From Rhizobium phaseoli (GTDB lineage: Bacteria > Pseudomonadota > Alphaproteobacteria > Rhizobiales > Rhizobiaceae), in the NCBI RefSeq assembly GCF_003985125.1, contig NZ_ML133567.1, positions 186,001 to 250,000 on the forward strand: a stretch of 64,000 nucleotides of DNA, written 5' to 3'. The first letter of the stretch is position 1; each line of letters opens with the position of its first letter. The position numbers were made by a program, and so were the translations under genes. Below the pieces are notes generated by a model. The model was not told the DNA's origin and did no database searches. It worked only from the letters and a program-made list of their open reading frames with translations. Of the stretch, positions 30,886-40,028 are shown piece by piece.

Positions 30886-30981
30886 AATCCGCGACGAGCC
30901 GCATGACTCCGAGCCGCCGACCGGGACCTGAGATCCCGGAGGTCAACACCCGACAGCGCGATGCGCCCTCGGGTGCTTTTT
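30886..30981 (+). ncRNA. Candidate structured RNA / leader upstream of ffh, ending in a terminator
   Basis: Three helices can form. CCGGGA (30921) pairs with TCCCGG (30934). An overlapping alternative pairs GACCT (30925) with AGGTC (30940). A terminator-like hairpin pairs ACCCGA (30948) with TCGGGT (30969), with an inner GCGC/GCGC helix, followed by TTTTT at 30977. The segment starts at a plausible promoter and ends 84 bases before ffh. It could be an attenuated leader of ffh or an independent small RNA. It does not look like the SRP RNA itself, since I see no GGAAG-type tetraloop domain. Confidence 0.5.
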
Positions 30982-31064
30982 GGCTTTGCGTCTTGTTTTC
31001 GTCAAGGAAAAGCACGACGTTTCCGGGCAGATCGAACCGCCCGAAACGTATCAAGGAAGAGCCG

Positions 31065-32642
31065 ATGTTTGAAAACCTCCAGGACCGTCTTGGATCCATT
31101 CTGAATGGACTGACAGGCCGTGGCGCGCTTTCGGAAGCCGATGTTTCCGCAGCGCTGCGCGAGGTTCGCCGTGCGCTGCTGGAGGCCGACGTCGCCCTCG
31201 ATGTCGTGCGCTCCTTCACCGACCGCGTGCGTGAAAAGGCTGTCGGCGCCGAGATCCTGAAGTCGATCAAGCCCGGTCAGATGGTCGTCAAGATCGTCCA
31301 TGACGAACTGATCGAGATGCTCGGTGGCGAAGGCGTTGGCATCGACCTGCACGCGCCCGCTCCCGTCGTCGTCATGATGGTCGGCCTGCAGGGCTCCGGC
31401 AAGACGACGACAACTGCCAAGATCGCCCATCGCCTGTCGACGCGCGAGAAGAAGAAAGTGCTGATGGCGTCGCTCGACACGCGCCGTCCGGCAGCCCAGG
31501 AGCAGCTTCGCCAGCTCGGCGCCCAAGCCAGCATCGACACGCTGCCTGTTATATCAGGCCAGTCGCCGACGGATATCGCCGCCCGTGCGGTACAGGCGGC
31601 GAAGCTCGGCGGCCATGACGTCGTCATCCTCGACACCGCCGGCCGCACCCATATCGACGAGCCCTTGATGGTCGAGATGGCCGACATCAAGAAGCGTTCG
31701 AACCCGCATGAAATCCTGCTGGTCGCCGACTCGCTGACCGGTCAGGACGCCGTCAACCTCGCCCGCAATTTCGACGAACGCGTCGGCATCACCGGCCTCG
31801 TGCTGACCCGCATGGACGGCGACGGCCGCGGCGGCGCGGCGCTTTCGATGCGCGCCGTCACCGGCAAACCGATCAAGCTGATCGGCGTCGGCGAGAAGAT
31901 GAGCGAGCTCGAGGAGTTCCATCCCCGCCGCATCGCCGACCGCATCCTCGGCATGGGCGACATCGTCTCGCTGGTCGAGCGTGCCGCCGAGAATATCGAC
32001 GCTGAGAAGGCGGCCGCCATGGCCGCCAAGATGGCCAAGGGCAAGTTCGATCTCGACGATCTCGCCGATCAGCTGCGCCAGATGCAGAAGATGGGCGGCA
32101 TGGGCGGCATTATGGGCATGATGCCCGGCATGGCTGGTATGAAGGACAAGATGGCCACCGCCGGCCTCGACGACAAGCTTTTCGGCCGCCAGATCGCCAT
32201 CATCCAGTCGATGACCAAGGCCGAGCGCGCTAATCCCGACCTGCTCAAGCATTCGCGCAAGAAGCGCATCGCCGCCGGCTCCGGCACCGATGCCGCCGCC
32301 ATCAACAAGCTTCTGAAGATGCACCGCCAGATGGCCGACATGATGAAGATGATGGGCGGCAAGGGCAAAGGCGGCATGATGAAGCAGATGATGAGCGGCC
32401 TTGCCGGCAAGATGGGGCTTGGCGGCGGCATGGGTGGCGGCATGCCCGATCTCTCGAATATCGATCCCCGGCAGCTCGAGGCCCTGCAGAAGCAGGCCGA
32501 AGCGGCGGGGCTTGGAAAGCCGGGTGGGGGCATGCCCGGTCTCGGCGGTCTGCCGGGTGGTTTGCCTGGTCTCGGCGGCGCCAAGCTGCCGGGCCTCGGC
32601 GGTGGTTTCCCGGGATTGCCCGGCTTGCCGAAGAAGAAGTGA
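31065..32642 (+). CDS. ffh: Signal recognition particle protein Ffh
   Basis: A 525-residue SRP54 homolog from ATG 31065, with AAGGAAG upstream. N domain, then GTPase motifs GLQGSGKTTTTAKIA, DTAGR and TRMDGDGRGG, then a methionine-rich M domain (KMGGMGGIMGMMPGMAGM and later Met clusters) for signal-sequence and 4.5S RNA binding, including the SKKR-like SRKKRIAAGSGT helix. The C-terminus is a long Gly/Pro/Leu-rich tail (PGLGGLPGG repeats), longer than in E. coli (453 residues). It targets nascent inner-membrane proteins together with FtsY. First gene of the ribosome-biogenesis cluster. Confidence 0.97.
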   Translation: MFENLQDRLGSILNGLTGRGALSEADVSAALREVRRALLEADVALDVVRSFTDRVREKAVGAEILKSIKPGQMVVKIVHDELIEMLGGEGVGIDLHAPAPVVVMMVGLQGSGKTTTTAKIAHRLSTREKKKVLMASLDTRRPAAQEQLRQLGAQASIDTLPVISGQSPTDIAARAVQAAKLGGHDVVILDTAGRTHIDEPLMVEMADIKKRSNPHEILLVADSLTGQDAVNLARNFDERVGITGLVLTRMDGDGRGGAALSMRAVTGKPIKLIGVGEKMSELEEFHPRRIADRILGMGDIVSLVERAAENIDAEKAAAMAAKMAKGKFDLDDLADQLRQMQKMGGMGGIMGMMPGMAGMKDKMATAGLDDKLFGRQIAIIQSMTKAERANPDLLKHSRKKRIAAGSGTDAAAINKLLKMHRQMADMMKMMGGKGKGGMMKQMMSGLAGKMGLGGGMGGGMPDLSNIDPRQLEALQKQAEAAGLGKPGGGMPGLGGLPGGLPGLGGAKLPGLGGGFPGLPGLPKKK

Positions 32643-32658
32643 AAGGATCGCTTGCCCC

Positions 32659-32979
32659 ATGATTGATCCAGCCGTCAAAGCCCAGCTCACGAGCTATCGC
32701 CAGTCGATCGACAATATCGACGCCGCTCTCGTGCACATGCTGGCCGAACGCTTCCGCTGCACCAAAGAGGTCGGCGTGCTGAAGGCCAAATACAATCTGC
32801 CGCCGGCCGATCCGGCGCGCGAGGAATACCAGATCGAACGCCTTCGCCAGTTGGCGAAAGCCGCCAATCTGGACCCGGATTTCGCCGAGAAGTTCCTGAA
32901 CTTCGTCATCAAGGAAGTCATCCGGCATCATGAGCAGATCGCTGCGGACCACGCTGAACAGAGCGCCGCAGCCCGATAA
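32659..32979 (+). CDS. Chorismate mutase (AroQ class)
   Basis: A 106-residue all-helical protein starting 16 bases after ffh (MIDPAVKAQLTSYRQSIDNI and onward). The AroQ landmarks are in RQSIDNIDAALVHMLAERFRCTKEVGVLKAKYNLPPADPAREEYQIERL. This is the single-domain form, converting chorismate to prephenate. Its place between ffh and rpsP is a conserved arrangement in rhizobia. Confidence 0.93.
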   Translation: MIDPAVKAQLTSYRQSIDNIDAALVHMLAERFRCTKEVGVLKAKYNLPPADPAREEYQIERLRQLAKAANLDPDFAEKFLNFVIKEVIRHHEQIAADHAEQSAAAR

Positions 32980-33027
32980 CCCTACCGCCTCACGAAGCGG
33001 TCAAGAAAAGCCTAAGGAGTAAAGAAC

Positions 33028-33399
33028 ATGGCACTGAAAATTCGTCTCGCCCGCGGTGGCTCCAAGAAGCGCCCGTATTACCACGTCGTTCTCGCCGATG
33101 CGCGCAGCCCGCGTGACGGCCGCTTCCTCGAAAACCTCGGTTCCTGGAACCCGATGCTCGCCAAGGACGACGAGAAGCGCGTTCAGCTGAACGCCGAGCG
33201 CATCAAGCACTGGCTCGACAACGGCGCCCAGCCGACCGACCGCGTTCTGCGCTTCCTCGATGAAGCCGGCGTTGCCAAGCGCGAAGCCAAGAACAACCCG
33301 GTCAAGGCAAAGCCGGGCAAGCGCGCCCAGGAACGCGCCGCCGAAAAGGCTCAGAAGGCCGCTGACGCCGCCGCTGCTGCTGCCGACGCCGCGGAATAA
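33028..33399 (+). CDS. rpsP: 30S ribosomal protein S16
   Basis: A 123-residue protein starting [38 protein letters not shown], the invariant S16 N-terminus, with AAGGAG upstream. The conserved core ends near residue 85. The remainder is a Lys/Ala-rich tail ([24 protein letters not shown]) absent from the 82-residue E. coli protein. A strong terminator-like hairpin follows within 25 bases. Confidence 0.97.
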   Translation: MALKIRLARGGSKKRPYYHVVLADARSPRDGRFLENLGSWNPMLAKDDEKRVQLNAERIKHWLDNGAQPTDRVLRFLDEAGVAKREAKNNPVKAKPGKRAQERAAEKAQKAADAAAAAADAAE

Positions 33400-33420
33400 T
33401 CGGGACCTTCCCCAATCGAA

Positions 33421-33451
33421 CGGGCGGCATGGCGACATGCCGCCCGTTTTC
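33421..33451 (+). terminator. Terminator/attenuator between rpsP and rimM
   Basis: CGGGCGGCATG (33421-33431) pairs perfectly with CATGCCGCCCG (33436-33446) around a GCGA tetraloop, followed by TTTTCG. It lies inside the otherwise co-directional cluster, so it probably lowers expression of rimM and trmD relative to rpsP. Confidence 0.88.
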
Positions 33452-33512
33452 GTTTCCAATTACCCGCACTTCGGCTATGAGAAACCTGTCTTTCCGGCAC
33501 ATGAAGGAACCC

Positions 33513-34082
33513 ATGACAAAGCTCGAAAACCCCGTTCTGATGGCGACGATCGGCGGCGCACAGGGCCTGCGCGGCGAAGTGCGCGCCAAGGCCTACACCG
33601 CCGACCCGGTCGCGCTCGGCGACTACGGTCATCTGCACAGCATGGATGGACGCAGCTTCGAAATCCTCGAAATCCGCGAGATGAAGAATGTCGTTGTCGT
33701 CCGTTTCCGCGGCATCAACGACCGCAACGCCGCCGAGGCCCTGAACGGGCTGGAACTTTACATCGAGCGCGACAATCTGCCCGACGAGGAGCTGGAGGAC
33801 GACGAGTTCTACTATGCCGATCTCGAAGGGCTCGAGGCGCGAGACGACCAGGGCGTCAGCTACGGCACGGTTACCGGCGTCTTCGATTTCGGCGCCGGCG
33901 ATCTCCTGGAGCTCAAGGGTCCGGGCAAGCGCCCGGTGCTGATCCCCTTCTCGGAAGCCTCTGTGCTGGAAATCGATTTGGAAGCCGGCACGCTGCTGAT
34001 CGATCCGCTGGCGGCGGGGCTGGTCGACGATCCCGAAGAGCTGTCGAAATTCACCCCGGACAAGCCGAAAAAGAAGAAGTGA
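33513..34082 (+). CDS. rimM: 16S rRNA processing protein RimM
   Basis: A 189-residue 30S maturation factor from ATG 33513, with GAAGGA upstream. It starts with the RimM domain ([25 protein letters not shown]) and has a PRC-barrel half ([39 protein letters not shown], later [18 protein letters not shown]). It ends in a Lys tail, PDKPKKKK. It binds S19 in the 30S head. Its stop shares one base with the trmD ATG. Confidence 0.96.
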   Translation: MTKLENPVLMATIGGAQGLRGEVRAKAYTADPVALGDYGHLHSMDGRSFEILEIREMKNVVVVRFRGINDRNAAEALNGLELYIERDNLPDEELEDDEFYYADLEGLEARDDQGVSYGTVTGVFDFGAGDLLELKGPGKRPVLIPFSEASVLEIDLEAGTLLIDPLAAGLVDDPEELSKFTPDKPKKKK

Positions 34083-34783
34083 TGGCTTTCCGGGCGAGCG
34101 TGCTGACACTCTATCCGGAGATGTTTCCGGGACATCTGGGCTTTTCCCTCGCCGGCAAGGCAATGCAGCGCGGGCAATGGTCGCTGGACGCGGTGCAGAT
34201 CCGCGATTTCGCCACCGATAAACACCGCACCGTCGACGACACGCCGGCCGGCGGCGGCGCCGGCATGGTGCTGAAACCCGACGTTCTCGCCCGCGCCATC
34301 GACAGCACGTGTCAAAACGATACCCGCCCGCGCCTGCTGATGAGCCCGCGCGGCCGGCCGCTGACGCAGCAGCGCGTGCGCGAACTTGCGGCAGGCGAAG
34401 GCGTCGTTATCGTCTGCGGCCGCTTCGAGGGCGTCGACCAGCGGGTGATCGAAGCACGCGGACTGGAAGAAGTCTCGGTCGGTGACTACGTGCTGTCCGG
34501 CGGCGAGCCGGCGGCGCTGATCGTGCTCGATGCGATCATCCGCATCCTGCCCGGCGTGATGGGCAACGATCTTTCCGGCCTGCATGAAAGCTTTGAAGGC
34601 GGACTGCTGGAACATCCGCATTATACGAGGCCGCAGGAGTGGGAAGGCCGGGAAATTCCTTCCATCCTGACATCGGGCAACCACGGCGCCATCGAAAAGT
34701 GGCGCCACGAGGAGGCGGTGCAGCTGACGCGGGAGCGGCGGCCGGATCTCTTCGAAAAGGCTGAATCCGAGAAAAACGGCTGA
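34082..34783 (+). CDS. trmD: tRNA (guanine37-N1)-methyltransferase
   Basis: A 233-residue SPOUT enzyme from ATG 34082 ([20 protein letters not shown]). Motifs are [32 protein letters not shown], the trefoil knot [31 protein letters not shown] and the substrate loop [25 protein letters not shown]. It methylates G37 next to the anticodon to prevent frameshifting. The frame stays open far upstream only because it shadows rpsP and rimM. Confidence 0.97.
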   Translation: MAFRASVLTLYPEMFPGHLGFSLAGKAMQRGQWSLDAVQIRDFATDKHRTVDDTPAGGGAGMVLKPDVLARAIDSTCQNDTRPRLLMSPRGRPLTQQRVRELAAGEGVVIVCGRFEGVDQRVIEARGLEEVSVGDYVLSGGEPAALIVLDAIIRILPGVMGNDLSGLHESFEGGLLEHPHYTRPQEWEGREIPSILTSGNHGAIEKWRHEEAVQLTRERRPDLFEKAESEKNG

Positions 34784-34995
34784 TTCCACCCTCCCCTTCA
34801 CAAAAATGTCGTGCGAGGGATGACAAGCCCCGGCCTTTCGTGTATTGGCGCACGCGGAAATGGGGTTAGCCCCGTCTGCCAGCAAACAAAGAATGGCGAA
34901 TCCGCTCCCGCCCCAAAGGGGCAAAATCCTGAGGCTGCTCCAAGGGATCCGTGTCGAGCGCTCTGGCTGTTTCAGAAGAACCAAAGGTTAAGACG
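34784..34995 (+). other. Leader region of rplS
   Basis: A 212-base untranslated interval. It contains small GC hairpins (GGGG/CCCC around TTAG at 34862-34873; GCCCC/GGGGC around AAA at 34910-34922, followed by AAAA). It may carry an autoregulatory L19 leader or an internal promoter. I could not define a conserved structure. Confidence 0.4.
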
Positions 34996-35532
34996 ATGAA
35001 CATCATTCAGCAGCTCGAGGCCGAACAGGCCGCCAAGATCGAAGCCAAGCGCACCCTCCCCGAATTCTCCCCGGGCGACACCGTCCGCGTCAACGTGAAG
35101 GTCACGGAAGGCAACCGTACCCGCGTTCAGGCCTATGAAGGCGTCTGCATCGCCCGCTCAGGCGGCGGCCTGCAGGAAAACTTCACCGTTCGCAAGATCT
35201 CCTACGGCGAAGGCGTCGAGCGCGTATTCCCGGTCTACTCGCCGCTGATCGAAAGCGTCGACGTCGTCCGCCGCGGTAAGGTCCGTCGCGCCAAGCTCTA
35301 TTACCTCCGCGACCGTCGCGGCAAGTCTGCCCGTATCGTTGAAGACACCGGCGTTCGCGCCCGCAAGCTCAACGACGCCGAACGCGCCGCCGTTGCCGAG
35401 GAAAAGGCACGCATCGAAGCTGAAAAGGTTGCCGCCGCTCAGGCGCTCGCCGCCGAAAAGGCAGCGGCAGAAGCTGCCGAAGCCAAGGCCGCCGCTGAAG
35501 CAGCAGCCGCCGCGGAAACGGCAGCAGAATAA
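34996..35532 (+). CDS. rplS: 50S ribosomal protein L19
   Basis: A 178-residue protein from ATG 34996 ([20 protein letters not shown]). The L19 core [73 protein letters not shown] ends near residue 120. The last 50 residues are an Ala/Glu/Lys-rich, probably helical, tail not found in E. coli L19 (115 residues). L19 sits at the 30S-50S interface. Last gene of the cluster, with a terminator behind it. Confidence 0.96.
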
Positions 35533-35557
35533 GATCTGCGAAAAATTCTATTTCTGG

Positions 35558-35591
35558 AAAGGCGGTCTTCGGATCGCCTTTTCTCTTTTTT
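35558..35591 (+). terminator. Terminator of rplS
   Basis: AAAGGCGGTC pairs with GATCGCCTTT (one G-U pair) around a TTCG loop, then TTCTCTTTTTT. A typical intrinsic terminator. Confidence 0.9.
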
Positions 35592-35669
35592 GCGCACCCG
35601 CGCAGCCGGCGGCCTTGCCTCGAACCTATCTTCCGTGACAATTTTCGCTGTCAATTTTGGAGCCACCCC

Positions 35670-36467
35670 ATGCTGTTTCGCCGCACCGTTCTTGCGAGCT
35701 TCGCCGCTCTTGCGCTTTCGTCACTGGCCGTATCGGCTGCCGAGCTGCCCGATCTCGGCGGCAAGAGCGTCGTCGTCGTCACCGAGAATGCCTATCCGCC
35801 GCTGCAGTTCGTCGATCCGAAATCCGGCAAGGCGATCGGCTGGGAATATGATGCGATGAACGAGATCGCCAAGCGGCTGAACTTCAAGGTCGAATACCAG
35901 AACACCAGCTGGGACGCAATGATCCAGGCGGTTTCCGACGGCCAGTACAACATCGGCATGACCGGCATCACCATCAAGGACGACCGCAAACAGAAGGTCG
36001 ACTTCTCCGATCCCTATATGCGTTCGCAGCAATTCATGCTGGTGCGCGGCGACGAGAAGCGCTTCACCGACGCCAAGAGCTTTGCCGCCTTCAACGACGG
36101 CCTGATTGGCGCCCAGCCCGGTACCTCGCCTTTTTATACCGCCGTCTATGAAATCCTCGATGGCAACGAACAGAACCCGCGCATCAAGCTCTTCGAAACC
36201 TTCGGCGCAACCGTGCAGGCGCTGAAGACCGGCGACGTCGACCTCGTACTGACCGACAGCGTCGCTGCCAAGGGCTATGTCGATTCCTCGAATGGCGGGC
36301 TGAAAGTGGTCGGCGAAGCGCTCGGCACCGAGGATTTCGGCTTTATCTTCCCGAAGGGCTCCGATCTCGTCGCTCCCGTCAATGCCGCCATCGCCGCTCT
36401 CAAAGCGGACGGTACCTTTGATGCGCTGAACAAGAAGTGGTTCCTCGACTACAAGATGGGCGAATAG
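35670..36467 (+). CDS. Polar amino-acid ABC transporter substrate-binding protein
   Basis: A 265-residue secreted protein with signal peptide MLFRRTVLASFAALALSSLAVSA. It has the SBP_bac_3 fold: VVVTENAYPPLQFVDPKSGKAIGWEYDAMNEIAKRLNFKVEYQNTSWDAMIQAVSDGQYNIGMTGITIKDDRKQKVDFSDPYM, with the ligand-contacting arginine and aspartate. It feeds the permease encoded 16 bases downstream. The substrate is likely a polar or basic amino acid. GGAG lies eight bases before the ATG. Confidence 0.95.
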   Translation: MLFRRTVLASFAALALSSLAVSAAELPDLGGKSVVVVTENAYPPLQFVDPKSGKAIGWEYDAMNEIAKRLNFKVEYQNTSWDAMIQAVSDGQYNIGMTGITIKDDRKQKVDFSDPYMRSQQFMLVRGDEKRFTDAKSFAAFNDGLIGAQPGTSPFYTAVYEILDGNEQNPRIKLFETFGATVQALKTGDVDLVLTDSVAAKGYVDSSNGGLKVVGEALGTEDFGFIFPKGSDLVAPVNAAIAALKADGTFDALNKKWFLDYKMGE

Positions 36468-36483
36468 TCCCGAGCGATCGCAG

Positions 36484-37299
36484 ATGGCGCCACAACCATC
36501 CCCGCGACACGAGAAGGACGACCGTCCCTGGTGGCTGGCCGTCCTTGTCCTGATCGGCATCATTCTCGCCGTCGTCATTATCACCAACGACATTTACGCG
36601 CAGGTCTTCCGGACCGTCGTGAATGGCGCCGGCATCACCATATTCGTGACACTCGTCGCCTTCGTGCTGGCGACAGTGCTCGGTCTCGGCATCGCCCTGC
36701 TTGGCCTGGCCGACAGCATCGTGCTGCGCCAGATCGCCCGTTTCTACATCGAGATCATCCGCGGCATTCCGATCCTGGTGCTGCTGTTCTACGTCGCCTT
36801 TGTCGGCGCGCCGGGTCTCGTCGCGGCCTATAACTTCATCATCTCGCCTCTGGTGCCGGCCGGCATTGCTGAGCCGATCCTCGTGCGCGACCTGTCGCTG
36901 ATGTGGCGGGCCATCATCGCGCTGATGATCGGCTATTCCTCCTTCATTGCCGAAATCTTCCGTGCCGGTTTCCAGTCGGTCGATATCGGCCAGATCGAAG
37001 CAGCCAAGTCGCTCGGCCTGTCGCGCTATCGCCGCTTCCGGCTCGTCGTCTTCCCGCAGGCGATCCGGGTCATCTTCCCGCCGCTTTCCAACGACTTCGT
37101 CTCGATGGTGAAGGACTCATCGCTCGTCTCGGTCCTCGGGGTGGCCGACATCACCCAGATGGGCAAGGTCTATGCCTCCGGCTCGTTTCGCTTCTTCGAG
37201 ACCTATTCGATCGTCACCTATATCTACCTGATCCTGACGATCGGCCTGTCACTGGCGCTGCGGCGCATTGAAAAGAAGATGAAGCAGAAGCCGCGCTGA
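36484..37299 (+). CDS. Amino-acid ABC transporter permease (HisMQ type)
   Basis: A 271-residue membrane protein with an N-terminal helix and the HisM/GlnP signature: NGAGITIFVTLVAFVLATVLGLGIALL, RFYIEIIRGIPILVLLFYVAF, and the coupling loop EAAKSLGLSRYRRFRLVVFPQAIRVIFPPLSNDFVSMVKDSSLVSVLG that docks the ATPase. No ATPase gene follows, so the ATP-binding subunit must be encoded elsewhere or shared. Confidence 0.95.
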   Translation: MAPQPSPRHEKDDRPWWLAVLVLIGIILAVVIITNDIYAQVFRTVVNGAGITIFVTLVAFVLATVLGLGIALLGLADSIVLRQIARFYIEIIRGIPILVLLFYVAFVGAPGLVAAYNFIISPLVPAGIAEPILVRDLSLMWRAIIALMIGYSSFIAEIFRAGFQSVDIGQIEAAKSLGLSRYRRFRLVVFPQAIRVIFPPLSNDFVSMVKDSSLVSVLGVADITQMGKVYASGSFRFFETYSIVTYIYLILTIGLSLALRRIEKKMKQKPR

Positions 37300-37484
37300 G
37301 CCACATCATGATTCGAATTGCCGTTTCGATCAAAAATCGCTATATCCACCGCCATGGAATCCAAGTTCAGATGCACTGGTGCGCATATTTTCGTGCTGCA
37401 GGACCACTATCGCCTGCCGGCCCGATTTTTTGCATGCGTATCCGGTGCGCTCAACAGCCGACTTCGTTGATCGAATGACGGCCG

Positions 37485-37506
37485 GCGGAGCCTGATCCGC
37501 TTTTTT
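37485..37506 (+). terminator. Terminator or attenuator ahead of leuC
   Basis: GCGGA (37485-37489) pairs with TCCGC (37496-37500) around GCCTGA, followed directly by TTTTTT, 38 bases before the leuC start. The stem is short. It could end transcripts of the permease gene 190 bases upstream or act as an attenuator of leuC. I found no leader peptide rich in leucine codons between the genes. Confidence 0.5.
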
Positions 37507-37543
37507 CCGATTTTCCAAAGCTTCCAAAAACGGACTTAACGCC

Positions 37544-38953
37544 ATGAGCGCACCGCGTACCCTCTACGACAAGATCTGGGACGACCACCTGGTCGACGAA
37601 CAGGCCGACGGCACCTGTCTTCTCTACATCGACCGCCACCTGGTCCACGAAGTCACCTCGCCGCAGGCCTTCGAAGGCCTGCGCATGAGCGGCCGCAAGG
37701 TCCGCGCGCCGGAAAAGACGCTCGCCGTCGTCGACCACAACGTTCCGACGTCGCCGGATCGCCATCTCGGCATCAAGAACGAAGAAAGCCGCATCCAGGT
37801 CGAGCAGCTTGCCAAGAATGCCGCCGAGTTCAACGTCGAATATTATTCCGAGAACGACAAGCGCCAGGGCATCGTCCACATCATCGGGCCGGAACAGGGC
37901 TTCACCCTGCCGGGCATGACGATCGTCTGCGGCGACAGCCACACCTCCACCCATGGCGCCTTCGGCTCGCTCGCCCATGGTATCGGCACGTCTGAGGTCG
38001 AGCACGTGCTCGCCACCCAGACGCTGATCCAGAAGAAGGCCAAGAACATGCTGGTGCAGGTCGATGGCCAGCTGCCGGCAGGCGTCACTGCCAAGGATAT
38101 CGTTCTCGCCATCATCGGCGAGATCGGCACGGCGGGCGGCACCGGCTACGTCATCGAATACGCCGGCGAAGCGATCCGTTCGCTGTCGATGGAAGGCCGC
38201 ATGACGATCTGCAACATGTCGATCGAAGGCGGCGCCCGCGCCGGCCTGATCGCGCCTGATGAGATCACCTTCGAATATATCAAGGGCAAGCCGCGCGCGC
38301 CGAAGGGCGAAGCGCTCGAACAGGCGATCGCCTACTGGAAGACGCTGAAATCGGATGAAGGCGCGCATTTCGACCGCGTCGTCAAGCTGAACGCCGCCGA
38401 ACTGCCGCCGATCGTGTCCTGGGGTTCGTCGCCCGAGGACGTCGTCTCGGTCCAGGGCATCGTACCGAATCCTGATGAAATCCAGGACGAAACGAAGCGT
38501 GCCTCCAAGTGGCGCGCGCTCGAGTATATGGGCCTGAAGCCGGGCACGCCGATGACCGACATCAGCATCGACCGCGTCTTCATCGGCTCCTGCACCAACG
38601 GCCGCATCGAAGACCTGCGCGCCGTCGCCAAGGTGGTCGAGGGCAAGACCGTTGCCTCGACCGTCAACGCCATGATCGTTCCGGGCTCCGGCCTCGTCAA
38701 GGAACAGGCAGAAGCCGAAGGCCTCGACAAGATCTTCAAGGCCGCCGGCTTCGACTGGCGCGAGCCGGGCTGCTCCATGTGCCTCGCCATGAACGACGAC
38801 CGGCTGAAGCCGGGCGAGCGTTGCGCCTCGACCTCGAACCGCAACTTCGAAGGCCGTCAGGGCTTCAAGGGCCGCACGCACCTCGTCTCGCCGGCCATGG
38901 CCGCCGCCGCCGCAATCGCCGGCCACTTCGTCGATATCCGCGAGTGGAACTGA
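37544..38953 (+). CDS. leuC: 3-isopropylmalate dehydratase large subunit
   Basis: Isomerises 2- to 3-isopropylmalate in leucine synthesis, with LeuD. The 469-residue product has the aconitase-family substrate site [31 protein letters not shown] and the [4Fe-4S] cysteines in [11 protein letters not shown] (around 347) and GCSMCLAMN (around 407-410). Start at [15 protein letters not shown]. leuD is not adjacent here. A long perfect hairpin terminator follows. Confidence 0.97.
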   Translation: MSAPRTLYDKIWDDHLVDEQADGTCLLYIDRHLVHEVTSPQAFEGLRMSGRKVRAPEKTLAVVDHNVPTSPDRHLGIKNEESRIQVEQLAKNAAEFNVEYYSENDKRQGIVHIIGPEQGFTLPGMTIVCGDSHTSTHGAFGSLAHGIGTSEVEHVLATQTLIQKKAKNMLVQVDGQLPAGVTAKDIVLAIIGEIGTAGGTGYVIEYAGEAIRSLSMEGRMTICNMSIEGGARAGLIAPDEITFEYIKGKPRAPKGEALEQAIAYWKTLKSDEGAHFDRVVKLNAAELPPIVSWGSSPEDVVSVQGIVPNPDEIQDETKRASKWRALEYMGLKPGTPMTDISIDRVFIGSCTNGRIEDLRAVAKVVEGKTVASTVNAMIVPGSGLVKEQAEAEGLDKIFKAAGFDWREPGCSMCLAMNDDRLKPGERCASTSNRNFEGRQGFKGRTHLVSPAMAAAAAIAGHFVDIREWN

Positions 38954-38976
38954 CGCGTCCGACGGAATGAAAGATA

Positions 38977-39018
38977 AAGCCGCCCGATGCGTCTCGGCGC
39001 ATCGGGCGGCTTCTTTTA
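38977..39018 (+). terminator. Terminator of leuC (possibly bidirectional)
   Basis: A 15-bp perfect stem, AAGCCGCCCGATGCG (38977-38991) with CGCATCGGGCGGCTT (38998-39012), six-base loop, then CTTTT. It lies between convergent leuC and the aldo/keto reductase gene. The opposite strand ends TTTATCTTT and may also terminate. Confidence 0.93.
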
Positions 39019-39063
39019 TTGCGGCGTCGACAGCCGATCGGCGGCAATGATCGCAACCGGCGA

Positions 39064-39894
39064 TTAGAAGGCCGCCGTCATCGGGTCCGGTCCCATGCGG
39101 GCGCCGGCGCTGTCGAGCTTGGCGATCGCCGCCATGTCATCGGCATCGAGCTTGAAGTCGAACACCTGGAAATTCTCCTCGATGCGCGACGGCGTCACCG
39201 ACTTCGGGATGACGACGAGGCCGGTGTCGATGTGCCAGCGGATAATGACCTGAGCCGGCGTCTTCCGATGTTTCCTGGCGATCTCGCCGATGACAGGGTT
39301 CGAGATGAACTGACCCTGGCCGAGCGGGCTCCAGGATTCGGTGGCGATACCAAGTTTCTTGTGAACCTCTTGCGCCGTCTTCTGCTGGAAATCGGGATGC
39401 AGCTCGATCTGGTTGATAACAGGAACGACGCCGGTTTCGCCGATGATCCGCTCCAGATGTTCCGGATAGAAATTCGACACGCCGATCGAGCGGGCGCGCC
39501 CCTCTTCCCTTATGCGCACGAATGCCTTCCAGGTTTCGGTGTAGAGGCCGCGATGGGGCGACGGCCAATGAACGAGATAAAGGTCGACATAGTCGGAGCC
39601 GAGCTTCTTCAGGCTGCCGTCGAAGGCACGCAGCGTATTGTCGTAACCCTGGTCGGTGTTTCTGAGCTTGGTGGTGACGAAGATGTCCTTGCGGTCAAGG
39701 CCGGAGGAGCGGATGCCTTCGCCGACACCCTCCTCATTGTCGTAACCGGACGCCGTATCGATATGGCGATAGCCGGCGGCAATGGCTGTGCGCACCGTCG
39801 GGGCGGCAATCTCCTGCGGTGTCTGCCAGACACCGAGCCCGACCTGCGGAATGGAATGTCCGTCATGGAAAGTGATGATGGGTTGAGCGGTCAC
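39064..39894 (-). CDS. Aldo/keto reductase
   Basis: About 276 residues from GTG 39894, with GGAG eight bases upstream. The catalytic tetrad is visible: Asp and Tyr in GYRHIDTASGYDNEEGVG, Lys in VTTKLRN, His in LYLVHWPSP. The NADPH-binding end is VVIPKSVTPSRIEENFQVFDF. The opening ITFHDGHSIPQVGLGVWQT resembles 2,5-diketo-D-gluconate reductases (AKR5 group). The natural substrate is uncertain. Convergent with leuC. Confidence 0.92.
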   Translation of the reverse strand: MTAQPIITFHDGHSIPQVGLGVWQTPQEIAAPTVRTAIAAGYRHIDTASGYDNEEGVGEGIRSSGLDRKDIFVTTKLRNTDQGYDNTLRAFDGSLKKLGSDYVDLYLVHWPSPHRGLYTETWKAFVRIREEGRARSIGVSNFYPEHLERIIGETGVVPVINQIELHPDFQQKTAQEVHKKLGIATESWSPLGQGQFISNPVIGEIARKHRKTPAQVIIRWHIDTGLVVIPKSVTPSRIEENFQVFDFKLDADDMAAIAKLDSAGARMGPDPMTAAF

Positions 39895-40028
39895 AATATA
39901 TCTCCGGGAGTTTGAAGAATTGGACGAGGCATGAATTGCGCCCGCACACACATGGGGCGTCCCGAAGCGCATCTCAGCCTGAGCGTTCGGTCACCGGAAA
40001 GATATAGGCAGCCGCATCCGGAAGACAA

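Noticed and set aside
30672-30887. A 71-codon minus-strand frame upstream of the small protein
   Set aside because: Odd composition, no binding site, and it overlaps the ffh promoter.
30886-30981. SRP 4.5S RNA gene next to ffh
   Set aside because: The conserved GGAAG-loop domain of SRP RNA is not visible, so I call only a structured RNA of unknown type.
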